Source: Rhodovulum sp. MB263
Lineage (GTDB): Bacteria; Pseudomonadota; Alphaproteobacteria; Rhodobacterales; Rhodobacteraceae
Length of the DNA: 64,000 nt
Assembly: GCF_002073975.1 (NCBI RefSeq)
Contig: NZ_CP020384.1
Coordinates: 1,488,001 to 1,552,000, forward strand
Direction of reading: 5' to 3'
In this document: piece by piece, positions 56,344-64,000 of the stretch
Layout of the letters: every line of letters begins with the position of its first letter
Position numbering within the stretch: the stretch's first letter is position 1
The notes under the pieces: model-generated
Database searches by the model: none
What the model saw: only the letters and a program-made list of their open reading frames with translations
What the model was told of the DNA's origin: nothing
Translations under genes and position numbers: made by a program

Positions 56344-58497
56344 TCACAGTTCCTTGAGGTGGAACAGGCGGTGTTCGTCGAGCCAGGTCTCGAACCCGTC
56401 CGGCACGACGAAGGTCGTGGCGTCGGATTCGATGATCGCGGGGCCGACGATCTGGTTGCCGGGCAGAAGCGCTTCCATCTGGTAGAGCTGGGCCTCGACC
56501 CAGCGGCCCTTGCGGTAGAACTGCCGCGAGCCGGTGCGCGCCTCGCGCGGCGGGGTGGCCTCCTGCAGCTCTTCCTCGGGGATCTTCGGTTTCGGGATCG
56601 GGACGGTGCCGCGCATGATCGCGCCGGTCACCGAATAGCCCAGCTCGGGCGAGCGGGCCGAGGCGGCATAGACCCGGCCATAGGTGTCGTTGAAGGTGTC
56701 GACCAGCTGGTCCCAGTCTTCGGCATCGCGGGCCGCGGCGATCGGGCTTTCGATTTCCAGATCGTTGAGCTGGCCGCGATACTGCATCCGGAAGCCGGGT
56801 TGCAGCGTGACCTTGTCGGCGGCATAGCCGTTGCGCTCGAATTCCTCCAGAACGCGTTCGGTCAGCTCGTCCCAGGCGGCCTGCAGCACCTTGGCCTGGG
56901 AGGCCTTGTCGGCCTCATGGGCCTCGGTGTCGATATTGATGTCGAGCGACTTGTCATAGCGGTACTCGAAATCGGCCGCAGCACAACCGAAGGCCGAGAA
57001 GCCCGCAGCCCAGGCTGGCACGATCACGTCCTCGAAGCCAAGCCCCTCGGTATAGCCATAGGTGTGGACCGGCCCCGCGCCGCCATAGCTGAAGCAGGTG
57101 AAGCTGCCCGGGCTGTAGCCCTTGCCCGAGATCATCGCGCGCATGTAGTCGCGGAGTTCCGCATCGAGCAACTCGATCACCCCGGCCGCGGCATCCTCGA
57201 CCGACAGCCCCAGCGGATCGGCAAGCTGCACCTTGACCGCGTCCCAGGCGCGTTGCCGGTCGAGCTTGACCTGGCCGCCGAGGAAGTTGTCGGGGTTCAG
57301 ATAGCCCAGCACGACATGGCAATCCGAGATCGAGACCGTGTCTATGCCGCTTTCGGCCCAGCAGACGCCGACCCGGTAGCCCGCGCTGTCGGGGCCGAGC
57401 TTGATCGCCTTGGTATAGGGGTCGAGCCGCACGAAGCTGCCCGCACCCGCGCCGACCGAGTCCATCGCCACCAGCGGCAGCGACAGTACCAGCCGCGCCA
57501 TGTCGGGATCGTTGCGGATCGTCAGCTCGCTTTGCGTGATCAGCGCCACGTCGAAGGAGGTGCCGCCGATATCGGAACAGGCGATGTTCTTGTAGCCCAG
57601 CTTCTCGCCCAGATACTTGGCGCCGATCACGCCGCCGATCGGACCCGAGACGATGGTGCGCGCCAGTTCCTTGGCCTTCCAGGAGATGGTGCCGCCATGG
57701 GTGGCCATCACCCGGAAGTCGAAGCGCGAGCCGTGCTCCTTGAAGGCGCCCGAGATGCCGTGCAGCGTCTGGCGCGAGGGTTCGGCGGCATAGGCCTCGA
57801 GCACGGTGGTATTGGTGCGGTGGGTCTCCTTGCGGACCGGGTAATAATCGGTCGAGGCGAAGACCGGGATCGTCTTGCCGCTGGCCTTGACCTCTTCCTC
57901 GACGATGTCGCGCACCCGGCGCTCATGGGTCGGGTTCTTGTAGGAATGCAGAAGCGAGATCACGATGCCTTCGACATCCTCGGCGATCAGCTCGCGCGCG
58001 GCGGTCCGGGCCGTGTCCTCGTTCAGCGGGATCACCACCGTGCCCATCATGTCGATCCGCTCGGCCACGCCCCGGGTCAGGTCGCGCGGCACCAGCGGAT
58101 CGTCGTAGTAGTGCGTGTTGATATGGATGCGGTCCTCGTAGGCGAAGCCCAGATAGGCCTGGATCGCGCGGCCCATGCGGTGGAAATCCTCCATCCCGGC
58201 ATTCACGATCAGCCCGACCCGAAGCCCCTTGCGCTGCACCACCCGGTTCAGCATCGCGGTGCCGGAATAGACCCCGGTCTGGATGTTGCGCAGCGCGTCC
58301 TCGAGCGTGAGGCCCCAGTGCTCGAGCCCCTCCCGGCTCGATTCCAGAAGGCCCTGGGCCTCGTTCGCGGGCGTGGTCTGCGCCTTGCCGACGACGAAGT
58401 CGCCCTCGGCATCGACGAAGAAGGTGTCGGTCATGGTGCCCCCGGCGTCGATGCCGAGCACCTGCACCGACCGCGCGTTGCGTCCGGTCTGTGTCAT
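56344..58497 (-). CDS. acxA: Acetone carboxylase beta subunit (hydantoinase A/oxoprolinase family)
   Basis: This 717-aa subunit has an ASKHA-like nucleotide-binding fold: VLGIDAGGTMTDTFFVDAEGDFVV at the N-terminus and ACSDIGGTSFDVALI in the middle, with FSYGGAGPVHTYGY towards the C-terminus. It is thought to phosphorylate acetone and bicarbonate using ATP. The length equals Xanthobacter AcxA, and gene order acxR-acxA-acxB-acxC is the same. It starts behind GGGAGGAAACACGC. An array of CTGTCCGG/CCGGACAG octamers lies upstream and probably controls it. Confidence 0.95.
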   Translation of the reverse strand: MTQTGRNARSVQVLGIDAGGTMTDTFFVDAEGDFVVGKAQTTPANEAQGLLESSREGLEHWGLTLEDALRNIQTGVYSGTAMLNRVVQRKGLRVGLIVNAGMEDFHRMGRAIQAYLGFAYEDRIHINTHYYDDPLVPRDLTRGVAERIDMMGTVVIPLNEDTARTAARELIAEDVEGIVISLLHSYKNPTHERRVRDIVEEEVKASGKTIPVFASTDYYPVRKETHRTNTTVLEAYAAEPSRQTLHGISGAFKEHGSRFDFRVMATHGGTISWKAKELARTIVSGPIGGVIGAKYLGEKLGYKNIACSDIGGTSFDVALITQSELTIRNDPDMARLVLSLPLVAMDSVGAGAGSFVRLDPYTKAIKLGPDSAGYRVGVCWAESGIDTVSISDCHVVLGYLNPDNFLGGQVKLDRQRAWDAVKVQLADPLGLSVEDAAAGVIELLDAELRDYMRAMISGKGYSPGSFTCFSYGGAGPVHTYGYTEGLGFEDVIVPAWAAGFSAFGCAAADFEYRYDKSLDINIDTEAHEADKASQAKVLQAAWDELTERVLEEFERNGYAADKVTLQPGFRMQYRGQLNDLEIESPIAAARDAEDWDQLVDTFNDTYGRVYAASARSPELGYSVTGAIMRGTVPIPKPKIPEEELQEATPPREARTGSRQFYRKGRWVEAQLYQMEALLPGNQIVGPAIIESDATTFVVPDGFETWLDEHRLFHLKEL

Positions 58498-58572
58498 GCG
58501 TGTTTCCTCCCGTTTCAGCGCCGTCTCGAGGCGCCGTGCCGACAGAGTAGCGGGCCGGGCCGCGCGGCCGTG

Positions 58573-58749
58573 CTGTCCGGGCGGGCCGGGCGCTGTCCGG
58601 ACAGCCGGGAGGCCGCCCTGGCGTGGCGTTACAGGGAGGCGGGCGCCAGATCGTCCGATGCGGGACGGGCTGTCCGGAAGCGAGGACAGGCTGCTGCCGG
58701 ACAGGATCTGTCCGACTGTCCGGACAGGTGTCGGACAGGGGCCGGACAG
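58573..58749. repeat. Array of eight CTGTCCGG/CCGGACAG octamers upstream of acxA
   Basis: Exact octamers occur at 58573, 58593, 58597, 58670, 58697, 58716, 58720 and 58742. Pairs at 58593-58604 and 58716-58727 form perfect CTGTCCGGACAG palindromes; the first extends to GCTGTCCGGACAGC (58592-58605). Near-copies TGTCGGACAG (58729-58738) and CTGTCCGA add to the array. The region lies between acxR and acxA, 76-252 bases ahead of acxA, as expected for upstream activator sites, probably bound by AcxR. No good -24/-12 promoter was found. Confidence 0.8.
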
Positions 58750-58804
58750 TATCCGGACGGGGCTGCGGGGCTCTGGATGCGGATGATTCGGCGCTTGCCG
58801 GCGC

Positions 58805-60643
58805 TCAGTCCTCGGGCCGGGCGAGGCCGTAGGCGGCGATCTTGGTATAAAGCGTCGAGCGCGCGATGCCGAGACGGCGGGCGGTGGCCGACATGTTGCC
58901 GTCGCTTGCCGCCATCGCCTGGAGGATGCGGCTGCGCTCGTCCGTTTCGGTGGCGCGGGTCGGGGTGGCGGGCAGGGCGTCCGGGGCGCGGATCTTGTCG
59001 GGCAGGTCCGGGACGTCGATCACGCCGCGGTCGCAGAACAGCACCAGGGCCTGCATGTCGTTTCGAAGCTCGCGCGCATTGCCCGGCCAGGGATAGGCCA
59101 TCAGCGCCTGCTGTGCGGCTCGGTTCAGCGCCGGGGCCGGGCGCCCGGCTTCGGCTGCGGCCTTGGCCAGGAAGTGCCGGGCCAGAAGCGGAATGTCGGC
59201 GGCCCTGTCGCGCAGCGGCGGCAGCCGGAACTGGATCGTCGAGATGCGGTGGAAAAGGTCGCGCCGGAACCTGTTCTCGGCGACGTCGCGGGGCAGGTCG
59301 CGATGAGTCAGCGCGACGACCCGAAACTCCGAGCGTTCCGGCCCGTCGGCGTTGCGCGCCCCGGGCAGCCCGTCTTCCAGCACCCTTAGCAGGAAGGGCT
59401 GCACGTCGCCCGGCATCTCGCCGATCTCGTCGAGACAGAGCGTGCCGCCATGGGCCGCGGCCACCGCGCCGCTGCCGTGACCCTCGGTCTCGAACAGCAC
59501 GCTCGCGGCGCTGTCGGCGCGCAGCGCGCCGCAATTGACCGGCACATACTGGCCGTGGCGCTGGGACGAGGCGTCATGGAGCGCGCGGGCCAGCAATTCC
59601 TTGCCGGTGCCGGTCTCGCCGCTGATCAGAATCGGGACGTTCGATCCGGCCACGCAGCGCGCATGCTCGAGCAGCTTCAGTATTGCCGGGTCGGTACCCA
59701 GAAATGCGTCGAACGGGTCGCCGCTGGGGCTTTCGAGAGGGCGGCGACGGCCGCGATAGGCGGTCAGCACCATCCCGATCGGCAGGCCGTCGCGCCGCAG
59801 GATCTCGCTATCCATGCCCGAGAAACGGTCGGACATCTCGCCTGCCCAGTCCTCTTCGCCGCGCTCGCCGATGGCGCCGCCCCGGATCGCCTGGTTGGAC
59901 CAGACCGCGCGGGTGTCGTGCAGCACCGCGCCGCGCCGGTCGATCAGGATCATATGGGTATTCTGCCAGCGGGCGCGACGGTCCATGAATTGCTGGTAGA
60001 GCGCCTCGCGCTCTTCGCCGATCAGTCGCGCCAGCGCCTGGGTGATCTCGTCCCCGACCGCCATCGCCAGCGCCATGCTCTGGGGCTGGAACACGTCGGT
60101 CGGCCCCGAGATGTCGACGATGCCGCGCAGCGTCCCGTCGACCGGGTCGAGGACCGGCACGGCGGCGCAGCTCCAGCGCTGGATCTCCTCGCAGAAATGC
60201 TGGATGCCATGGACCAGGGCCGGTCGGCCCGAGGCCGCGGCGGTGCCGATGCCATTGGTGCCGATGCTGGTCTCCTGCCAGTCGCCGCCGATCTGCAGCC
60301 GGTTCTCGCGGCCGGTGTCGATCGCGCCCGGATCGCCCTCGGTCTCGGTGATGATGCAGTCGGGCGAGGTCAGGATCATCATCAACCCGGTCTCTTTCAG
60401 CATCGCCCGCGCGCGCAGAAGGGCCGGCCGTGCCAGCCGTCGCAGCTCGGCGGTTTCCTTGCGCTTGCGCAGCAGAATCTCGTCGGGGACCTGAGGTGCC
60501 GACAGCCTGTCGGGAAGCACCCCGCAATCCCGCGAGCGCAGCCAGGAGGCCGCGAGATCGGGATCGAGATCCCCCGGCAAAAGACCGGTCTCCAGAAAGC
60601 GGGCCCAGTCCGCCTTCCGGACGAAACGTCCGCGTGCGACCAT
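58805..60643 (-). CDS. acxR: AcoR-type transcriptional activator of acetone carboxylation
   Basis: This 612-aa regulator has an N-terminal GAF-type sensory region (about 70-220, with GDWQETSIGTNGIGTAAASG, typical of AcoR/AcxR), an AAA+ domain (Walker A SGETGTGKELLA, Walker B GGTLCLDEIGEM, sensor RRDLFHRIS) and a Fis-type helix-turn-helix end (MSATARRLGIARSTLYTKIAAYGL). AcoR-type proteins sense the substrate and turn on the operon. The GAFTGA loop needed to contact sigma-54 is missing: the segment reads LFETEGHGSGAVAAAHGGTL. The start at 60643 follows GGGAGGAG. It lies upstream of acxABC, as in Xanthobacter. Confidence 0.92.
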   Translation of the reverse strand: MVARGRFVRKADWARFLETGLLPGDLDPDLAASWLRSRDCGVLPDRLSAPQVPDEILLRKRKETAELRRLARPALLRARAMLKETGLMMILTSPDCIITETEGDPGAIDTGRENRLQIGGDWQETSIGTNGIGTAAASGRPALVHGIQHFCEEIQRWSCAAVPVLDPVDGTLRGIVDISGPTDVFQPQSMALAMAVGDEITQALARLIGEEREALYQQFMDRRARWQNTHMILIDRRGAVLHDTRAVWSNQAIRGGAIGERGEEDWAGEMSDRFSGMDSEILRRDGLPIGMVLTAYRGRRRPLESPSGDPFDAFLGTDPAILKLLEHARCVAGSNVPILISGETGTGKELLARALHDASSQRHGQYVPVNCGALRADSAASVLFETEGHGSGAVAAAHGGTLCLDEIGEMPGDVQPFLLRVLEDGLPGARNADGPERSEFRVVALTHRDLPRDVAENRFRRDLFHRISTIQFRLPPLRDRAADIPLLARHFLAKAAAEAGRPAPALNRAAQQALMAYPWPGNARELRNDMQALVLFCDRGVIDVPDLPDKIRAPDALPATPTRATETDERSRILQAMAASDGNMSATARRLGIARSTLYTKIAAYGLARPED

Positions 60644-61046
60644 ATCTCCTCCCAAGGGCCGTGCCCGGCCCCGAATACGTCGTCACGATATTGCGGTGCA
60701 GTCTATCTGCTGAGACCGGGTCTGGAAAGGCAGCCTTGCGCAGCACAAGATCGGCAGAGTGCCGCCGGTTTCCGGGCCGGGCGAAAGCGCCTGTTTGCGG
60801 CAGGATAGCCGGTGTTAGCTTCGGAGGGCGACTCGTGTTGCGCATAGCGCGGGTCGTGGCGGGATCCGTCCGGGCATTCCTGGCCGGAAGCCGTCTGAAT
60901 ACCCTCTGCCGGACCATCCCCCGGCGTCGAAGGCCTCCGGCACGAACCCCGCCGGAGGCCTTCTTCGATCTTGCGGCCCCGATCGATCTTGCGGCCCGGG
61001 TCGCGTCCCGGCCCTTGCGGGCCGCCTCTGCGAGCGGGATAGGGGC
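60644..61046. other. Intergenic region between ilvH and acxR
   Basis: This 403-base gap should carry the acxR promoter and the end of the ilv transcript. A strong 13-base hairpin, GAAGGCCTCCGGC (60929-60941) and GCCGGAGGCCTTC (60951-60963), has a nine-base loop and is a candidate transcription end for ilvH, though T-runs are poor. A second G/C-rich hairpin near 61000-61025 (GGCCCGGGTC... region) is weaker. No gene is supported. Confidence 0.45.
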
Positions 61047-61607
61047 TCAGATGCCGCGGGCCAGGGCCGCGACGCCGGTGCGCGCCATCTCGGTCAGGCC
61101 GAGCGGTCGCATCAGCTCGCCGAAGGCGTCGATCTTCTGCGGCGTGCCGGTGATCTCGAAGACGAAGCTCTCGAGCGTCGAATCGACCACGTTGGCGCGG
61201 AAGATATCGGCAAGCCGCAGCGCCTCGACCCGCTTCTCGCCGGTGCTGGCGACCTTGAACAGTGCCAGTTCGCGTTCGACCGACGGGCCCTCGACAGTCA
61301 GGTCATGGACCTCGTACACCGGGACGATCCGGCCGAGCTGGGCCTTGATCTGCTCGATTACCGCGGGCGTGCCGGTGGTGACGATGGTGATCCGGCTCTT
61401 GTGCCCGGCATGGTCGACCTCGGCCACGGTAAGGCTGTCTATATTGTAGCCGCGCCCCGAGAACAGCCCGATGACGCGGGCAAGAACGCCTGCCTCGTTG
61501 TCGACGGTCACCGCCAGGGTGTGCCGCTCGCTGACTTCGGCATTGGGGTCGCGCAGGTCATAGGCGGAGTGTTTCGAGGTGCCTTGCTGAATGTTCAGTT
61601 GTGCCAT
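61047..61607 (-). CDS. ilvH: Acetolactate synthase small (regulatory) subunit
   Basis: This 186-aa regulatory subunit has an N-terminal ACT domain (HTLAVTVDNEAGVLARVIGLFSGRGYNIDSLTVAEVD) that binds valine for feedback inhibition, and a C-terminal ferredoxin-like domain ending EMARTGVAALARGI. The start at 61607 (MAQLNIQQGTSKHSAYDLRDP) gives the usual alphaproteobacterial N-terminal extension. It follows ilvI on the same strand, with about 430 bases between, larger than usual. Confidence 0.95.
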   Translation of the reverse strand: MAQLNIQQGTSKHSAYDLRDPNAEVSERHTLAVTVDNEAGVLARVIGLFSGRGYNIDSLTVAEVDHAGHKSRITIVTTGTPAVIEQIKAQLGRIVPVYEVHDLTVEGPSVERELALFKVASTGEKRVEALRLADIFRANVVDSTLESFVFEITGTPQKIDAFGELMRPLGLTEMARTGVAALARGI

Positions 61608-62032
61608 GTCCGTACTTCTTGTTCCCAGTTCCGCCTTGCATGTCGTCCGGAGGGCGCCGCGGCCCTCCGGGTCGTTTTCATCCGGGCGCGCGGTTCGCGG
61701 TTGACGCCAGGCCCGAAGGCGTCGGCGGCACGACAGATTTCCGCCGGTTCCCGCCGTCCGGCAGCAATGCCTGGACAGGGCCAGTGCCCGCCGTCGCATC
61801 CGCCTATCCCCGATCTGCCGGGCAGGGGCGGTTCAGAGCCGCGCCCGGCCCTCCGGATGCTCTGCGTATCCTCGCGGTCCCGGATCCCGCGCAGACGTCC
61901 CGCGCCGGCCGGTTGATGCCGGCCGAGCGGCAGATACGCATTGCCGCCGGGGGTGTCGGGGCCGGGCGCCCCCGCGCTTTCCCGCCGACCCCCGGCCGTG
62001 AGGGCTGCGAACCGGAATTCCTTCCGCATCAT
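61595..62032 (-). CDS. Possible small gene between ilvI and ilvH (doubtful)
   Basis: A 145-codon frame starts ATGATG behind a good GAGGAGCG site immediately after ilvI and ends by overlapping the ilvH start by 13 bases. The product is Gly/Arg/Pro-rich (MMRKEFRFAALTAGGRRESAG...) with no recognised domain and could easily be a chance frame in high-GC DNA. Its placement within the operon and its ribosome binding site are the only arguments for it. The 432 bases (61608-62039) hold nothing else I can support. Confidence 0.22.
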   Translation of the reverse strand: MMRKEFRFAALTAGGRRESAGAPGPDTPGGNAYLPLGRHQPAGAGRLRGIRDREDTQSIRRAGRGSEPPLPGRSGIGGCDGGHWPCPGIAAGRREPAEICRAADAFGPGVNREPRARMKTTRRAAAPSGRHARRNWEQEVRTWHN

Positions 62033-62039
62033 CGCTCCT

Positions 62040-63788
62040 CTAGACCAGCGCCGCGCCTTCCTTGAAGGCCTCGGCATCGGCGGCCAGCAGCATGTCGTTA
62101 TGCGCCCGCCCCGAGGGGATCATCGGGAAGCAGTTCTCGTGCTTCTCGACCAGGCAGTCGAAGATCACCGGCCCGTCATAGGCCAGCATCTCGGCGATGG
62201 CATCGTCCAGATCGGCCGGGTCCGAACAGCGCAGGCCCTTGGCGCCGAAGGCCTCTGCCAGCTTGACGAAATCGGGCAGGGCCTCGGACCAGCTGTGCGA
62301 ATAGCGCCCGCCATGCAGCAGCGTCTGCCACTGCCGGACCATGCCCAGCCGCTCGTTGTTGAGGATGAACTGCTTGACCGGCAGGCGGTACTGAATCGCG
62401 GTGCCCATCTCCTGCATGTTCATCAGCCAGGACCCTTCGCCCGCGACGTTGACGACCAGCGCATCGGGATGCGCGACCTGCACGCCCACCGAGGCCGGCA
62501 GGCCGTAGCCCATGGTTCCGAGCCCGCCCGAGGTCATCCAGTGCTTCGGAGCCTCGAAGCCGAGGAATTGCGCGGCCCACATCTGGTGCTGGCCGACCTC
62601 GGTGCAGATGAAGCGGTCCTTGCGGTCCCTGGTCAGCGCCTCGAGCCGTTGCAGCGCATATTGCGGCTTGATGATCTTGTCGGAGTTCTCGTAGCGCAGG
62701 CAGTTGACGGCCTTCCATTCGGCGATCTGCTCCCACCAGGGCTTCAGCGCCTCCTTGTTGACCTTGCGCCCGCGCGATTTCCAGATCCTGAGCAGATCCT
62801 CCAGCACATGGGCCACGTCGCCGATGATCGGCAGCTCGACATGGATCGTCTTGTTGATCGACGAGGGATCGATGTCGATATGGGCCTTGAGCGAGCCCGG
62901 GCTGAAATCGGCCACCCGGCCGGTGATGCGGTCGTCGAAGCGCGCCCCGATGCAGATCATCAGGTCGCAGTCATGCATGGCCAGATTGGCCTCGTAGAGA
63001 CCGTGCATGCCCAGCATGCCCAGCCACTTGTCGCCCGAGGCCGGATAGGCGCCCAGCCCCATCAGGGTCGAGGTGATCGGAAAGCCCGTGGCTTCGACCA
63101 GCTCGCGCAGAAGCTGGGTGGCGGCCTCGCCCGAATTGACGACCCCGCCGCCGGTATAGAAGATCGGCCGCTCGGCGGTCTCCATCGCCTCGACGAGACG
63201 GGTGATCGTCTCGCGGTCGCCCTTGACGCGCGGGTGGTAGTGGCCCTGGCCCGCCTTGACCGGGCCGACATAGGTGCCCTCGGCGAACTGGACGTCCTTG
63301 GGGATGTCGATCAGCACCGGGCCGGGGCGGCCCGAGGTCGCGACATGAAAGCCCTGATGGATGGTCTGGGCCAGCTGGTCGGGATCCTTCACCAGCCAGT
63401 TATGCTTGGTGCAGGGGCGGGTGATGCCGACGGTATCGGCCTCCTGGAAGGCATCGTTGCCAACGAGGAAGGTCGGAACCTGGCCCGACAGCACGACCAG
63501 CGGGATCGAGTCCATCAGCGCGTCCGTGATGCCGGTGACGGCATTGGTCGCGCCGGGGCCCGAGGTGACGAGCACGACGCCCGGCTTGCCGGTCGAGCGG
63601 GCATAGCCCTCGGCGGCGTGAACCGCGCCCTGTTCGTGGCGCACCAGGATATGCTCGATATCGTTCTGCTGGAACAGCTCGTCATAGATCGGAAGCACGG
63701 CCCCGCCAGGATAGCCGAAAATTACATCGACCCCCTGGTCCTTGAGCGCCTGAACCACCATTTTCGCGCCGGTCATGGGCTGTGTCAT
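62040..63788 (-). CDS. ilvI: Acetolactate synthase large (catalytic) subunit
   Basis: This 582-aa ThDP enzyme makes acetolactate or acetohydroxybutyrate in branched-chain amino acid synthesis. It has the catalytic Glu region IEHILVRHEQGAVHAAEGYAR, the FAD/dimer middle domain, and the ThDP-Mg motif NVAGEGSWLMNMQEMGTAIQYRLPVKQFILNN, where the usual GDG is GEG. The start is ATGACACAGCCC at 63788, preceded by GGAGAACGAAAAG. It is controlled by a leader-peptide attenuator directly upstream. Confidence 0.96.
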   Translation of the reverse strand: MTQPMTGAKMVVQALKDQGVDVIFGYPGGAVLPIYDELFQQNDIEHILVRHEQGAVHAAEGYARSTGKPGVVLVTSGPGATNAVTGITDALMDSIPLVVLSGQVPTFLVGNDAFQEADTVGITRPCTKHNWLVKDPDQLAQTIHQGFHVATSGRPGPVLIDIPKDVQFAEGTYVGPVKAGQGHYHPRVKGDRETITRLVEAMETAERPIFYTGGGVVNSGEAATQLLRELVEATGFPITSTLMGLGAYPASGDKWLGMLGMHGLYEANLAMHDCDLMICIGARFDDRITGRVADFSPGSLKAHIDIDPSSINKTIHVELPIIGDVAHVLEDLLRIWKSRGRKVNKEALKPWWEQIAEWKAVNCLRYENSDKIIKPQYALQRLEALTRDRKDRFICTEVGQHQMWAAQFLGFEAPKHWMTSGGLGTMGYGLPASVGVQVAHPDALVVNVAGEGSWLMNMQEMGTAIQYRLPVKQFILNNERLGMVRQWQTLLHGGRYSHSWSEALPDFVKLAEAFGAKGLRCSDPADLDDAIAEMLAYDGPVIFDCLVEKHENCFPMIPSGRAHNDMLLAADAEAFKEGAALV

Positions 63789-63826
63789 CTTTTCGTTCTC
63801 CGTGCTGTCCGCCTGCTTCCGCGCAT

Positions 63827-63852
63827 AAAAAAGCCCCCGTTGTTGCGGGGGC
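63827..63852 (-). terminator. ilv attenuator terminator with overlapping antiterminator
   Basis: On the minus strand GCCCCCG (63852-63846) pairs with CGGGGGC (63839-63833), followed by TTTTTT (63832-63827): a textbook intrinsic terminator upstream of ilvI. A competing perfect 10-base stem, GGCGCATGGG (63895-63886) with CCCATGCGCC (63859-63850), overlaps the terminator's first arm by three bases and its first arm lies in the last codons of the leader peptide. Confidence 0.85.
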
Positions 63853-63878
63853 GCATGGGGATGACCCTGGGTCCGCCG

Positions 63879-63926
63879 TTACCGGCCCATGCGCCTGTCT
63901 TCCGTCACTACGAGTACGAGCATCAT
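63879..63926 (-). CDS. ilv leader peptide
   Basis: A 15-codon frame encodes MMLVLVVTEDRRMGR, with five consecutive Leu/Val codons near the start. An AAAGGAG site lies about 10 bases upstream. Slow translation of the Leu/Val codons when branched-chain aminoacyl-tRNA is scarce would let the antiterminator form and allow transcription into ilvI. A ribosome reaching the stop would cover the antiterminator arm and allow termination. Confidence 0.85.
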   Translation of the reverse strand: MMLVLVVTEDRRMGR

Positions 63927-63961
63927 TGCCGCGGGGCTCCTTTGGCGTTGCGTGCGCGGGC

Positions 63962-63990
63962 ACATTAGGTGGCTGCCCGGAGGGGGTCAA
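63962..63990 (-). promoter_or_regulatory. Sigma-70 promoter of the ilvI leader
   Basis: Read on the minus strand, TTGACC (63990-63985) and TAATGT (63967-63962) are separated by exactly 17 bases. Transcription would start near 63955, about 29 bases ahead of the leader peptide start. The spacing and hexamers are close to consensus. Confidence 0.75.
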
Positions 63991-64000
63991 CTGCAAAAAG

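Noticed and set aside
58535-58540. A GGCACG (minus strand) as the -24 element of a sigma-54 promoter for acxA
   Set aside because: The matching -12 TTGC element is absent at the proper distance, and the adjacent activator lacks GAFTGA.
53955-59538. Two plus-strand frames of 800 and 1074 codons opposite acxB and acxA
   Set aside because: Both are antisense to well-supported acetone carboxylase subunits and show no recognisable domains.
61941-63968. A 675-codon plus-strand frame opposite ilvI
   Set aside because: Antisense shadow that also runs through the attenuator; ilvI is certain.

Overview
The window is about 64 kb of high-GC DNA (third codon positions strongly G/C) from an alphaproteobacterium, most likely a member of the Rhodobacteraceae/Paracoccaceae. 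The evidence is a permuted two-piece tmRNA with the tag ANDNRAPVALAA, an RNase E with a C-terminal GWW motif, an imuA-imuB-dnaE2 mutasome with a GTTC-N7-GTTC LexA box, a VPLPA-CTERM-type protein, and gene orders typical of this family. A marine purple-bacterium-like lineage would fit, but the genus is inference only. No CRISPR array, prophage, rRNA or tRNA was seen.

Layout. 1-4.6 kb: 3' part of a DctD-like response regulator, then rne. 4.6-8.7 kb: a sulfur module (TusA, CcdA, periplasmic double rhodanese, YeeE/YedE thiosulfate-type permease, a small membrane protein). 8.7-9.0 kb: ssrA with its own promoter, followed by nearly 1 kb without a convincing gene. 10-15.4 kb: imuA-imuB-dnaE2 on the minus strand. 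15.6-16.0 kb: a guanidine-II riboswitch upstream of a Gdx-type SMR exporter. 16.9-21.5 kb: a minus-strand C1/corrinoid cluster (small 'virulence factor' protein, MetF-like reductase, methyl-H4folate:corrinoid methyltransferase, small protein, RACo-type corrinoid activator). 22.1-24.7 kb: VPLPA-CTERM protein, Ppx/GppA, RlmE. 24.7-27 kb: cyclase, AhpD-like protein and quinone oxidoreductase. 27.7-32.2 kb: alkaline phosphatase, a small exported protein, and a LolD-like/FtsX-like ABC pair whose permease carries a long His-Asp repeat. 32.9-41.2 kb: SRPBCC protein, PEP-hydrolase-type TIM barrel, Tm-1-like protein, and a complete dipeptide-type ABC importer. 41.5-45.0 kb: mmdADCB, a predicted Na+-pumping acyl-CoA decarboxylase. 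45.3-49.9 kb: glgB overlapping a GH13 enzyme resembling glucosylglycerol hydrolase. 50.2-52 kb: an IS110-type element and a GNAT gene in less typical DNA. 52.2-60.6 kb: an alpha/beta hydrolase and acxRABC (acetone carboxylase and its regulator). 61-64 kb: ilvH and ilvI with a complete attenuation leader.

How the parts work together. The metabolic islands suggest versatile use of small organic compounds: acetone carboxylation, decarboxylation-driven Na+ pumping, peptide uptake, glycogen and compatible-solute turnover, methyl-group transfer through corrinoid and folate, and thiosulfate-type sulfur uptake. Regulation is unusually readable: a transcription attenuator (ilv), a guanidine riboswitch, a LexA site inside a coding region, an array of eight CTGTCCGG/CCGGACAG octamers upstream of acxA, and paired palindromes inside the corrinoid operon. 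Both AAA+ response activators in the window lack the sigma-54-contacting GAFTGA motif.
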